This document shows, piece by piece, positions 1-10,070 of a stretch of 64,000 nt of DNA; position 1 is the first letter of the stretch; the number at the start of each line of letters is the position of its first letter. The notes under the pieces were generated by a model. The model made no database searches. It had not been told where the DNA came from and saw only the letters and a list, made by a program, of their open reading frames with translations. Source of the stretch: Adiantum capillus-veneris (lineage: Eukaryota > Streptophyta > Polypodiopsida > Polypodiales > Pteridaceae). The stretch spans positions 71,088,176-71,152,175 of the forward strand of contig CM043969.1 in assembly GCA_014529385.2 (NCBI GenBank). The letters are read 5' to 3'. The translations under genes were made by a program, and so were the position numbers.

Positions 1-787
1 ACCCTCCAACCCTGGAGGTGGAAAAAGGTGACCGAAGAATGGCATGTTCCCTATGGTTTATAAAACTTGGGTGAGGACGGTGCCACCTCCCCACCATATA
101 TATACTTGCGTATGGCTTTTTCTTCTTTTATGAGCACTGGCATACAACACAAACTGCATTTCCTGCATCATTGAAAAACCAAACCACAATTAAGAAACTC
201 TAATGGATAGGATGTTTCATATTGTAATTAATGCTTTCAGATCCCAAACATGGTGATGAACAAACTCACTTAGAAAAGAAAGAGGCACATAGAAAAGCAA
301 CGAACAATAAAACATTAGGAGAAATATGGACCTTGCATGGGCCTTGTAAGGAATCCTAATTTTTAAGGATTAAGGCTAATGTTGTGTAGGGTTAAAGGGA
401 CAAAAGCATTCAAGGAGTTAGTTTTGAGTAGGCTTTTCTATCCTTTTTTCTAGACACATGTAGGATGTGGACCTAAGAGGTCACCTTCTCTCTCTAGCTT
501 TTTGAAAGTGAAGGGAGTAAAGAGGTGTGGCCACATCAGCGAAAACGTGGGTCACTAAGAGCCCAAAAAAAAAAAATTCAAAAAAAATTATTTTTACTTC
601 TTTTTGACTTAAAACTTCCCCCAACATATATACATATCAAAAAATCATTTTTTGACCTTTTTTAAAACCCGCAAGCAGTAAAAGTCCATTTTTTTTATAA
701 AAAAAAGCCTCCCCAAAAAATAAAAACCTTTGTTCTCTCTTCCTCCTCCCTCCTTTCTCCTTCCCTGCTCCCTTCTCTCCTCCTCGT

Positions 788-835
<48 letters not shown>

Positions 836-1659
836 CCCTTCTCTCCTCCCTCTCCCTCCCTGTCCCCTTCTCTCCTTCTCCTCCCCTCTCTCTCCCTCTC
901 CCCCATTGCCCCCTTCTCTCCTCCCATGTTCCTCCCTCTCCCTCCCCCCTCTCTCTTTTCATCTTTTGCGCCTTCCTCACGCAACAGCTGTCATGGTGCT
1001 CACGGACATCACAAATTGTATGCATACATATTTTATTGTCCGTGCCATTTGCACCGAAGGCCGCACGTGAGGGTGAACATAGGTCATCCTAAGAACATCG
1101 TACCATCGGTGAGACGAATGTTGATGGTTCTTAAATATCTTGCCAATACCATCACATATTTGAATAAAACACCCCTTTGTGCAAGGTAACAATATACTTC
1201 TTACTTTTGGTTTTGTTCTTCTTATCGTAGATTTTGAAGTATAAGGTGTTGCCTCTACTTGTTTTGTAGTGCTTGGTACAAAGGTTGCTTTTGTGCACAA
1301 ATAGTGAAAGGCTACAGGTTAGAGAGACGCACGTGTCACCACTTTTTCTCTAAAACAGTCTTCTTTGTTACATCTTGCAGGTAGGTGCTTCAAATCCATG
1401 CTTATTAGAGGTGGGTAACCTCATCCTAATGTATATTTTAGGATTGTTTATTCTCAGTTGAATGAAAATTGAACAACATATACTTAACAAATGTCTTTAT
1501 TATACAACTTGCAAATGTTGAATTCATACATGTTTTTGTTACAAGTTGACCTCTTACTATGCTAGTTGAGTGGCGTTTGCAAGAATGGCTCAAGGAACTG
1601 GCATAGCATGAAGCTTTTACGGTGGCACAACGCTCTCCTCAGCGGCAATGTGACTCCCA
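1..1659. other. Intergenic region left of the CACTA element
   Basis: I see no supported gene here. The stretch holds A-rich DNA (about 565-720) and a pyrimidine-rich block (about 730-960) centred on a CT microsatellite. Long open frames across the pyrimidine block are Ser/Leu/Pro or Arg/Glu/Gly repeats in every frame, as expected of (CT)n/(GA)n and not of a gene. The last three bases, CCA at 1657-1659, are the left target-site duplication of the CACTA element. Confidence 0.5.
791..832. repeat. (CT)21 microsatellite
   Basis: An uninterrupted CT run of about 42 bp inside a longer pyrimidine-rich stretch. Confidence 0.95.
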
Positions 1660-1671
1660 CACTACAAGAGG
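1660..1671 (+). repeat. CACTA left terminal inverted repeat
   Basis: Twelve bases, CACTACAAGAGG, match the reverse complement of 9422-9433 exactly; the match stops at base 13. It is preceded by the CCA target duplication. Confidence 0.95.
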
Positions 1672-1718
1672 CTATTCATATTAGTGATGCTCACACAGCG
1701 ACGCTCAAAAAAAAATTT

Positions 1719-1780
1719 CCGGCGTCGCTATGAGCGTCGCAAATTTCTTTGTAAATTTGCGACGCTCATAGCGACGCCGG
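1719..1780. repeat. Perfect subterminal hairpin of the CACTA left end
   Basis: Arms 1719-1746 and 1753-1780 are exact reverse complements over 28 bp, with a 6-base loop CTTTGT. Each arm carries two copies of the GCGTCGC subterminal motif, so the palindrome is built from the units repeated at the right end. In En/Spm-type elements such units are the expected binding sites for the accessory protein. Confidence 0.9.
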
Positions 1781-1867
1781 CTGGGCTAAAAAAATAACCG
1801 AGCGCGCCCAAAAACTCAGATCTCAGATGTGAGTTTTTCGACGCCCTCAAGCAAGGAGCAGGTAACG

Positions 1868-1872
<5 letters not shown>

Positions 1873-1906
<34 letters not shown>

Positions 1907-1908
1907 CT

Positions 1909-1944
<36 letters not shown>
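1873..1944. repeat. (CT)n and (CA)n microsatellites
   Basis: A CT run (about 1873-1900) is followed by a CA run (about 1910-1944) inside the 5' part of the CACTA element. They produce spurious open frames in all six frames. Confidence 0.95.
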
Positions 1945-1948
<4 letters not shown>

Positions 1949-2066
1949 AGAGGAAGGAGAGCCAGGTATGCTCCTTCCCTCTCCTCATTCTCATGTTCCC
2001 TTCCCCTCTTTCTCTCTCCCTCTCTCTCTCTCTCACACACACACACATACACACACACATAGTGTT

Positions 2067-2069
<3 letters not shown>

Positions 2070-2112
<43 letters not shown>
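2070..2112. repeat. (GA)n microsatellite
   Basis: An uninterrupted GA run of about 43 bp inside the CACTA element. Confidence 0.95.
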
Positions 2113-2116
<4 letters not shown>

Positions 2117-2149
2117 AACATAAACAAAAACGCACACACACATACATAA

Positions 2150-2347
2150 ACAAAGAATGCACACACACATTGAGAGAGGAAAAGAGAGAGAGAGCATGCA
2201 TAAACAAAAAAACGCACGCATTGAGAGAGGAAAAGAGAGAGAGAACATGCATAAACAAAAAACGCACACATTGAGAGAGGAAAAGAGAGAGAAAACATGC
2301 ATACGATCCAAAAAAACACACACACATTGAGAGAGAAAGAGAGAGAA
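2150..2347. repeat. Minisatellite, about 50-58 bp unit, about four copies
   Basis: The block TGCATAAACAAAAAACGCAC, followed by a CA-rich part and then TTGAGAGAGGAAAAGAGAGAGA, recurs about four times with small length changes. It lies between the GA microsatellite and the captured gene fragment. Confidence 0.85.
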
Positions 2348-2533
2348 ACTAATTTAACGTCGTAGGAAACTAATTAAAATTAAAAGACCTAAAGATCTAG
2401 CCGACGAGGAGTTGAACTCAAGACCTATTATTCAAGAGGGAAATGGCATAATCAATCTATCATACTTGGCATGGGTGATAGAAAGGTTATACCATTTATC
2501 TCTTTTTATTGGCACACACATCCACACACGCGC

Positions 2534-3225
2534 ACACACACAAGAAGAAGAGAGTTATAATGTCGTAGGAAACTATCCTAAAAGACGTTAAAGATTAGGT
2601 TAGATGTAGACTTACGTTAAATTAGATTTAGGTTTATTTAAGTTAAATTAGATTAGATTTAGGTTTATTTTTAACTAGATTTACGTTTATTTACGCTAGA
2701 TTTAGATTACGTTATATTAGATTAGATTTAGGTCTCCATAGACTGCGATGCCTGCATGAAGCGGGTGAAGAAAGCCCTCAATGGAATATAGGGTATTGTT
2801 GCCTTCACTCATGGTGGGCTCCGTCGATCCAAAAGTACTGGTGAAATGTCTTCAGAAGATAGGGAAGAAGGTGGATCTTCAGGGCGGCAAGAGTCACTAC
2901 ATCCCCGACACAATGACCATCTAGACAACCTCTAGTCATTCAGCAACAACTTCAAAGTTAGTAACAAGAGCAAGAACGGTCTAAAGGGCCAATTGCTGTC
3001 GTCAGATGTGGATGGAGATGAGGCAGCGTCACCACCGGAAGTTAACTCTCACATCTTTAGTGATGAGAATGCCAACTCTTGCCGAGTTATGTGAAAAATT
3101 ATGTGTTAAATCAGTTTTAAGGTTCTTATAATCCCTGTTAGTTTAGTTCTTTGTTTTTAATATAACATAATTTACGTTAGATTTAGATTTATGTTATATT
3201 AGATTAGACTTAGGTTTATTTAGGT

Positions 3226-3267
<42 letters not shown>

Positions 3268-3410
3268 GAAGAAGAGAGTTTTAACGTCGTAGGAAACTAT
3301 CCCAAAAGACGTTAAAGATTAGGTTAGATGTAGACTTACGTTAAACTAGATTTAGGTTTATTTTTAGTTAGATTTACGTTTATTTAGATTTACGCTTATT
3401 TACGTTAGAT
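2534..3410. repeat. Direct duplication flanking the captured gene fragment
   Basis: The block starting near 2534 (CA run, AAGAAGAAGAGAGTT, GTCGTAGGAAACTATC, then AGACGTTAAAGATTAGGTTAG and a T-rich AGATTTAGGTTTA series to about 2700) recurs near 3231-3410 with few differences. The two copies bracket the HIPP-like fragment at 2741-3094. The arrangement could reflect a duplication during capture or later slippage. Confidence 0.8.
2741..3094 (+). pseudogene. Captured heavy-metal-associated isoprenylated plant protein (HIPP) fragment
   Basis: Three pieces in two frames match the plan of a plant HIPP. From 2741 the frame reads a metal-binding CxxC start (DCDACMKRVKKALNGI), then a TAG at 2789. From 2811 another frame reads the end of the HMA fold (SVDPKVLVKCLQKIGKKVDL) to a TAG at 2922. 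The last piece has an N/K-rich linker, ends FSDENANSC-RVM and stops at 3092-3094. CRVM is a CaaX prenylation box, and FSDEN-(x)-N-x-C is the usual HIPP tail. HIPPs are membrane-anchored metal-binding proteins. An AG just before 2742 could be a retained splice acceptor. Two stops and frame changes make it non-functional as it stands. I infer capture of a host gene by the CACTA element. Confidence 0.8.
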
Positions 3411-3699
3411 CGAGTCCACGCAAGAATTACTTACGGTTTAGGGTTTAGAGTTAGACGAACAGTGAAAAGATCTACTGTGAAAAGATGTTAAGATGCTGTG
3501 AAGTGCTACAGCTAGAGAAGAGGCAAAGGGGTTTTGTCCACTACATGCAGGATCATGTAGATGTGGGTGTATAGATTTCTTGTACCCACAAATATAGGTA
3601 TTCACCAATAAAGACGAGATTATAACCCGGTGGTTCTGATCTCCGTGCACCTCTAGACCGAGGTGTGCGGGGATTGGACATGACTAGAGAATGTGAGGT

Positions 3700-3710
<11 letters not shown>

Positions 3711-3760
<50 letters not shown>
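3711..3760. repeat. (GA)25 microsatellite
   Basis: A GA run of about 50 bp directly upstream of the TNP2-type gene. Confidence 0.95.
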
Positions 3761-3763
<3 letters not shown>

Positions 3764-3825
3764 GACGAAGAATGCCAATAGAATATTAAATTTGTTGTCC
3801 AGGTTATAAGATTTTTATCCTCATT

Positions 3826-6800
3826 ATGAGTAGTGACGAGGATGTCGGACCGTCCAACCAAAACACCTATCTCTCAACGAGGGTCTTATGTCCTTGTAAT
3901 CAATGCAAGCATGCTGTGCGATGGACAAGACGTGTTTCTTTGCAGCACGTTCGCGAATTTGGAGAGTTCGATCCATCTATTATAGATCGAGTTGTTGCCA
4001 ATTATAACTCGTCGGACTCTGACGCTGGCCAACAAGCAGCAATCCTCCAACCCAATAGACGTGTTCGCAGGCGCCTTGGTCAAGCAGCATATGTGAGGCC
4101 ACAAGATGTAGCCTCTGACAGCTCAGGGAATGATCATGCAGAGCACATTCCCAACGAGGCAATGTTTGAGCTCGAGATTGATGAAATGATCGAGACGATC
4201 ATGGATTCAGAAAGGCTTATCTATGATGATATGAAAAGTGAAGCCGATACGCCATTGTATAATGGAGCACGTATGTCTAGATTGAAAGCACTCCTGGTTC
4301 TTCTCAACATGCAGGCAAAGTTTGGATGGAGTGACACTAGCGTCACAGCGCTTTTCAGGTGATCTATTACAATTAGTTTACTTTAATAAAACTCTAAATG
4401 TATAATGATCTGATAGATTTTTACACGACTGTATCGTATTTTTATGTTGTGTAGATTGCTTAAAGAGCACATACTACCAGCTGACAATGTGATGCCAGAT
4501 TCTCGAGATGAAGCAAGAAAGATTTTGCGAAACTTGGGGATGGATTACAATTCTATCCACGCTTGTCCTAATGACTGCATTCTTTTCAGAGGGGAATACA
4601 TAGACATGGAGAAGTGTCCGAAATGTGATTCCGAAAGATATCGAGTACATCTCCACGGGACAAAAATTCCACAAAAGGTTTTGCGACATTTTCCTCTGCT
4701 TCCTCGCATCAAGCATTTCTTCAAATGTAAGTCCATGGCCGCCCTAGCATCATGGCATGAGGAGAATATTCGGATGGTATGCTACGAATTCCTGCAGATT
4801 GCGCAGCCTGGAAACATATAGATGGAACATGGTCGGATTTTGCCAGGGAAGCTCGAAATTTGCACTTAGGCCTGGCTATGGATGGCGTAAATCCATTTGG
4901 TCAAAGATCAACATCTTACAGTGTATGGCCCATTGTCATTGTCAACTACAACATTCCCCCGTGGTTGACTACGAAGAAGGGGCACCTATGGCTAAGCTTG
5001 ATTGTGCCAGGGCGATATAAAGTGGGGAATATGGATGTGTATCTTCGCCCACTATTGGAAGAGCTACAATAATTGTGGATTCGCATAGAGGTGGTGGATA
5101 TGAGCCGACACACAGGACGACGGAATGCTTTGATCAGAGGCATTCTAATGTGGACCATGCATGACTATCCCGGGCTAACAGAATGCTCAGGTGATCTATT
5201 GACACTCCTCACTCAGACACTGTAAATCTTGTTTTTTGCCATAGTTGATCTATTATCATGTGTATACATGCAGGGTTTCAAACAAGCGGATACAGAGCAT
5301 GTGTCACATGTGGACCTAGACTGAATGCACGTAGGGCACCCTCACTGAAGAAGCAAATCTACGAAGGTCATCAAGCATATCTTCCAGAGAATCATGTGTT
5401 ACGCGACGGCTTTTTGGGAAGAGAGCCACCAAGGATGTCTGCACAAGCATGGTTAGAGCAGAAGGAGATGTGCGATGACGGATTGCCTCCCGGGATGAAG
5501 AGACTATCTCTATGGTACGAGTTACCATACTGGCCCCGACTCATGATCAATCACTTGCTCGATCCAATGCACATATTCAAGAATGTGGGTAATCTACTAT
5601 GGGACCATTTGACCAGCAAGAAAGATACTTTGGGAGCCAGAGTTGATCTTAGAAATGTGGATCATATGGACCAATATTGGCCGCAAACAGCGTTTGATGG
5701 ATCGATAAAACTCCCTAAAGCACCATGGATTTTCACAGGAGCCCAAGAACGCAAAGTAAAAGAGACCATTCGATCTTTGCGGACCCCCACTGGCGTAATG
5801 CACTCGCTCCGAACGTGTTTTACTAAAGAAGGAAAGCTTACCGGTTTGAAGTCACACGATTGGCATAAAATGTGTCAGGTACGTTCATAGTGGACTTTAA
5901 TATCATTGCTGCACATACTTTACAGTTTATTTTACCGGTTTCCATTGAGGGATGTTTGTCTCTCGACATCCGTAACACAATCTACAAACTTGCAAAGCTG
6001 GTGCAATGGATCTCACAAAAGGAGATCAACGTAGACTCCATACCATTCGCCAAACTAAATGCTGCGGAGCTTGTGTGCATGTTTGAGAAACATTTTCCTA
6101 CTACCATGCTAACCATTCAGGAGCATCTTCTTGTTCACATAGTTGATGAGGTGGAAATAGCTGGCACAGTTCATTCCAGATGGATGTTCCTCTTAGAACG
6201 TTTCATGAAAATGCTTAAGGGATATGTGCGTCAAAAGGCACGTCCGGAGGGTAGCATGGCAGAAGGTTGGTTGGTATCAGAGTCCCTAGTGTACATTGGA
6301 GAGTGGCTAAACATATTTGATAAAGCCCGGGACACGCTATGGCGAACCATAGATGATGAGCGCATATCTGGGATTGTCATGTGCAATCTCGGTGTTGAGA
6401 AGAAGATGACGGAAGATCTAGAGGCTAAAATCAACCGATTTTGCATGCTTCACAATCTAGTGATGCAAAAGTGGATTTCACAATATGAGGATGCAAAGCA
6501 AGAGCGACAAAGGGCACGAATCGAGTGGAGACGGGGAAGACGACCACCGATGCACTATCCAGCAGTTCTGGAGAGCCTACCAACCTTCATGAGCTTAAGA
6601 TGGTTGCACAACCAATTGAAAAGCGCACAACAATGCGGTGACGAAGTGACTGAGGAAGAGTGGGAGTACTCTCGGGGTTGCGCGACCAAGGTAAGTTTGC
6701 AATGTACGACTAGCAAGTGACTTTATTTATAAACGTTTGAACGGCCACTCATAATCTTTGTTCGTTGTAGTATAAGTCATACACAGTAGCATGGTGTAAA

Positions 6801-7115
6801 GGTCGACATTTTAGGGTGGAACGAATCGACAAAAAGCGTTTTACTCAAGATTGTGGAATCATGGCAAAATTTGAACAGTCTAGTCGACGACGTTCCTCTG
6901 ATGCAGATCCTGTGGTGGCGGAACTCACTTACTTCAGCACGCTGCAATAGATTTTGAGGATCGATTACAGAGGATTTTTTGTCGACTTGTTCGATGTGCA
7001 ATGGTTCAAGATAATCATGGACGGTCGCAACGCTACTGTGCGTAGAGGAGAGTCTGGTTTTCTTGAGGTGGATTCTATGCTTAAGATGGTTGCATGCAGA
7101 GGAGCTACAAAATGA
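3826..7115 (+). pseudogene. TNP2-type CACTA transposase, several exons, frameshift and nonsense mutations
   Basis: Five exons fit: 3826-4358, 4455-5190, 5274-5878, 5926-6690 and 6771-7115, with GT-AG introns (the third, 47 bp, is very short for a plant). The first exons hold a transposase-associated N-terminal domain with a Cys motif (CPCNQCK), then the zinc-ribbon-like stretch CPNDCILF...CPKC. The TNP2 core follows (LGLAMDGVNPFG, PPWLTTKKGHLWLSLIVPG), then DPMHIFKNVGN, a DUF4218-like part (HLLVHIVDEVE...RWMFLLERFMK..KGYV) and a DUF4216-like C terminus (YRGFFVDLFDVQWFK). Lesions: a frameshift near 4771-4778, TAA at 5070-5072, TAG at 6948-6950 and TGA at 7113-7115. In En/Spm elements TNP2 makes the cuts at the termini; this copy cannot encode a full protein. 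The ATG at 3826 was chosen because the conserved N-terminal motif follows directly. Confidence 0.92.
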
Positions 7116-7475
7116 AACAGAGGATATGTGTTTAAACGGAGAGCTCTATATAGATATAGGAAGTTATGTTGAGTTATGCGAGGATGAGAGAGAGATCTCT
7201 TAAAGCCACAAATATTGTATTTGAACAATTTTGCTCCGTGTTGTAAAAGCTCTGGCTCTCTAAGTACCTTCCATGGTGTATAACGCTCTTTTCTACTCGC
7301 GCTCACATCTTTTGATTGAAAATTCTAAGTTTTCGACTTGCCTCTTCTATCACTCAATTCATTGCGTCATTGTATTTATATGCGTCATTACGTCATTGTA
7401 TTTAATGGTCTTTGCGTCATTGTCTACTCTATTCATTCAATATTAAGTTTAAATATTCGTGTGTTTAATGCAGGT

Positions 7476-8785
7476 ATGGATGATGAGGAGTTTCTTTCTT
7501 CTTTGTCACCGCAGCAGAGACAGTGGTACGTGGAGCGTCATCGCTCTTGCGCATCATCGCGCGTTCCTACTCCATCCGCATCTCCCTCTCTTTCGGAGCA
7601 TTCGGCGCGCTCCGAAGCTTCGGCGTCGACGAGACGAGCTTCACACTCGTCTAGACACCGGCGCTCTAGTGGTGGCGGTGGCGGTTGTTGTGGGGATTCC
7701 GCCACCGATGCCTCCACACCGCCTCGTGTTTGACGAGGCTCTTTACCCTCCCCTTCTTTGCCCGCCCCCACACCAGCCACAGCATCGCCATCTACGCCAA
7801 GTTTTGCACGGCTGACTGTTCCTAGAAGCTACACACCTCTACCTACTCCGCCAGGAGCCACCCCACTCAACACTCCTCGCTTCGGGGCCCAGACGCCGGT
7901 GGAGACACCTGACGTCCGTACCCCCATCGACACGCCGCTAGAGACCCCTGCCGGGACACCCAAGTTCACGCGTCACCGGCCAGAGGGCTTGTCTTACTCC
8001 GTCGACTTCAGCGGCGGCATCATCATGGATGATGACGGCAAGAAGGTGATCTCGCGCATGCGTGGTCTTTGCTCTCAGCTGTTTAGACACTACATACCAA
8101 ACAAATGGAGTGAAGTACCAAGTGATTTAAAAAACAGAGTCATCAGCATACTTCATGATGAGTTTCCCATTCCAACACGGGATCAACGCTTCAATGAAGA
8201 CTTGATGAAGATTCGAATGCGCAAATACTGCAAACACAAGCGCTCCGAAGTTCAAAAAGCAATCAAGAATGGGTGGAACAGGCCAGATTGGCTGGCCAAA
8301 GAAGATTGGAAGAATGCGAAGAAAGCAGCGCGCGAGAATCCCGACAAGTGGAAGCAACAAAAGGATGCAGCCAGAGCGCGAGTAGAGGCAGGGAGCTCGC
8401 ACCACTTGGGGAGCGGTGGATGGGCATCATTTGAGGCCGATTTTGTAAGTGTTTTCGCATTGCTCTTTATGTTCGATAGTTTAGGGTTTATGAGTTTTTT
8501 AATTCTAACATAATGAAATCTTTGTATGTTTTGACAGTGGTCGATGACAGGACGTGATCCCACATCGTACGAGCGCGAGTACGCAGGCAGGAAGGGCTTA
8601 AACGCCCTGATGGACATTCTCAGTTCTCGCGGCGGCATGGTTAGTATTAGGGTTTACTCTTTTCTATTTTTTGTATTGTTTTATAAATGTCGTTATATGT
8701 TTATACTTACTGAAAGCTGTCTTATTGTCTTTTTTTGCAGAATCCGACAGATACGCCGCTTGGACGCGATGAGACGTCTGACTAG
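7476..8785 (+). pseudogene. Second CACTA gene (Transposase_24/TNPA-like), open except for one in-frame TGA
   Basis: ATG at 7476 follows a possible acceptor (TGCAG). The frame runs to 8444, then GT-AG introns at 8445-8537 and 8640-8740 connect exons 8538-8639 and 8741-8785, which end at TAG. The only interruption is TGA at 7731-7733, in a position where CGA is likely. The N-terminal third is Ser/Pro/Thr-rich and low in complexity, with TPxxTP-type repeats. The middle (about 8040-8340) is rich in Trp, Lys and Arg (KWSEVPSDLKNRV, NRPDWLAKEDWKNAKK), and the end reads SMTGRDPTSYEREYAGRKG. This pattern fits the second gene of plant En/Spm elements, whose product binds subterminal repeats. The family call is by pattern only. 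Confidence 0.65.
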
Positions 8786-9150
8786 ACGACGTCAGTTTAG
8801 CTGTAGCTAGATAGCATTAGTTTAGGGTTTCTCATAGCTTATGTATCATGAGACGGATTTTATACGTCTTTTTGAACCATGTATATTATTACATTTGTCA
8901 CCGTAGTTCCTTTTGCCAATCAATTCTTCATGCCTATGATGTTGTACAATTGTCATTATTACATTTGCCAATCAATTCATTTTGCCTATGATGTGTACAA
9001 TTGTCAATTTTGCAAACAATGCGTCTTGTGGGTGACTATTTTGGGTCTATTATTTACCCTTGCACTTTTTTTAAAAAGTGAATCAAGTACAAGATGGTTG
9101 ATGGGTGGCAGGGCATTCAATGCCCTGTCACCAAAAAAAAATTATCTCGG

Positions 9151-9366
9151 GCGTCTCTATAATCGTCGCTATTTATGGCTCTGTAGCGTCGCTATAGTCT
9201 TCTGTGTAAACGTCGCTATAACCGTCGCTATGAGCGTCGCTATGAGCGTCTCTATATAGCGCCGCTTATAGTGACGCATGTAGCGACGCATATAGCGACG
9301 CTTGTAGCGACGCATATAGCGACGCTCTCGTAGCGACGCTCGTAGCGACAGTTTTAGCGACGCTGA
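9151..9366. repeat. CACTA right subterminal motif array, mirrored
   Basis: About seven copies of CGTCGCTAT or CGTCTCTAT run forward from 9151 to about 9255. About nine copies of the inverse form TAGCGACGC or variants follow to about 9366. Spacing is often 12 bp. The orientation switches near 9256, so the block could fold on itself. The left end carries the same units. Confidence 0.9.
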
Positions 9367-9421
9367 GGATTATAAAAACCCAGTGTATTTCCGTCGCTAA
9401 CAGTATCACAAGAGCACACAA

Positions 9422-9433
9422 CCTCTTGTAGTG
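9422..9433 (-). repeat. CACTA right terminal inverted repeat
   Basis: CCTCTTGTAGTG is the exact inverse of the left terminus and is followed by CCA, the second copy of the target-site duplication. Confidence 0.95.
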
Positions 9434-9436
9434 CCA

Positions 9437-10070
9437 CTACACCAAAAATCATTATGCTAACATGGAGAGATCCCTAGTAGGAGAATGCAACATCTTTTTA
9501 TCAGCTGCAACACACGCTTTCCTAATAGGAGGGGCACTCCTACCAAAGATATTTTTATGTGATAGGTCACTAGATATTTTTATGTGATAGGTCACTCCAT
9601 ACCATGCCATGTCATGGAATGGATGTAAGAACTATGACCGCACTACTCCTTGAAGTTGTTCACAAATATATGTTTATAAAAGTTAATGAGAAGAAATTTG
9701 GACTTTTTTGTTTGTTGATGTGTAAGAGCACTCTAGGTCTACCATATTTTAGATTGTATAATAAGTTAAATAAGATTTGTAGTCATTTAAAGTGTAAATT
9801 TGTTTTTGTTTGATAAGATTGTACATGAGAAGACATGATAAAGTACAAGAGATCTTGACGGAATAAACCTCGATGCCACACCTTTCCTTGAATCCTTTGA
9901 TTTCTATCATCGTGGGAAGTCCAAGGGAAGTCTATTTTCAAATTTTTAGCAATAAATTTTAAAAAAAAGAAATTTTGGTTATTTTAAAGTTTGTACACAG
10001 TTTAGGAGTTCATTCTGATTATTTTCCTTTAGTTTCAAATTTTGACCGAGAGCACTCCTTGGAAGCCACT
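9437..10070. other. Intergenic region right of the CACTA element
   Basis: I see no supported gene. The first bases after the CACTA element read CACTACACCAAAAAT when the shared CCA is included, which resembles the terminus of another CACTA-type element. The rest is AT-rich DNA with the 25-bp duplication. Confidence 0.4.
9547..9596. repeat. Perfect 25-bp tandem duplication
   Basis: The unit AGATATTTTTATGTGATAGG followed by TCACT occurs twice in a row (9547-9571 and 9572-9596) without a mismatch, which points to a recent event. Confidence 0.95.

Larger units (their letters stand above)
1660..9433 (+). mobile_element. CACTA (En/Spm) DNA transposon, structurally complete, coding genes decayed
   Basis: The element starts with CACTACAAGAGG (1660-1671) and ends with its exact reverse complement (9422-9433). 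It is flanked by a 3-bp duplication CCA (1657-1659 and 9434-9436), as expected for CACTA insertion. Subterminal regions are full of GCGTCGCTA-type repeats in both orientations, which in this superfamily are the expected binding sites for the accessory transposase protein. Inside, on the plus strand, are a captured HIPP-like fragment (2741-3094), a TNP2-type transposase pseudogene (3826-7115) and a second transposon gene (7476-8785). Length is 7774 bp. The TNP2 gene is broken, so the copy is probably non-autonomous, but its ends look fit for mobilisation by a related element. Confidence 0.95.

Noticed and set aside
730-1092. Long open frames rich in Ser, Leu and Pro (and Arg/Glu on the other strand)
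   Set aside because: They are translations of a pyrimidine-rich tract and CT microsatellite; all frames are open for the same reason.
1728-2327. 199-codon frame on the minus strand, Cys/Val/Ser/Leu-rich
   Set aside because: It lies over CT, CA and GA microsatellites and a minisatellite within the CACTA element; no motif.
2395-2475. Possible tRNA-derived segment on the minus strand with an AGTTCAACTCC box
   Set aside because: The B-box-like part fits, but the A box is poor and no SINE borders are seen, so I do not list it.
7538-7780. Minus-strand frame opposite the second CACTA gene
   Set aside because: Shadow of the Ser/Pro-rich coding strand; no independent evidence.
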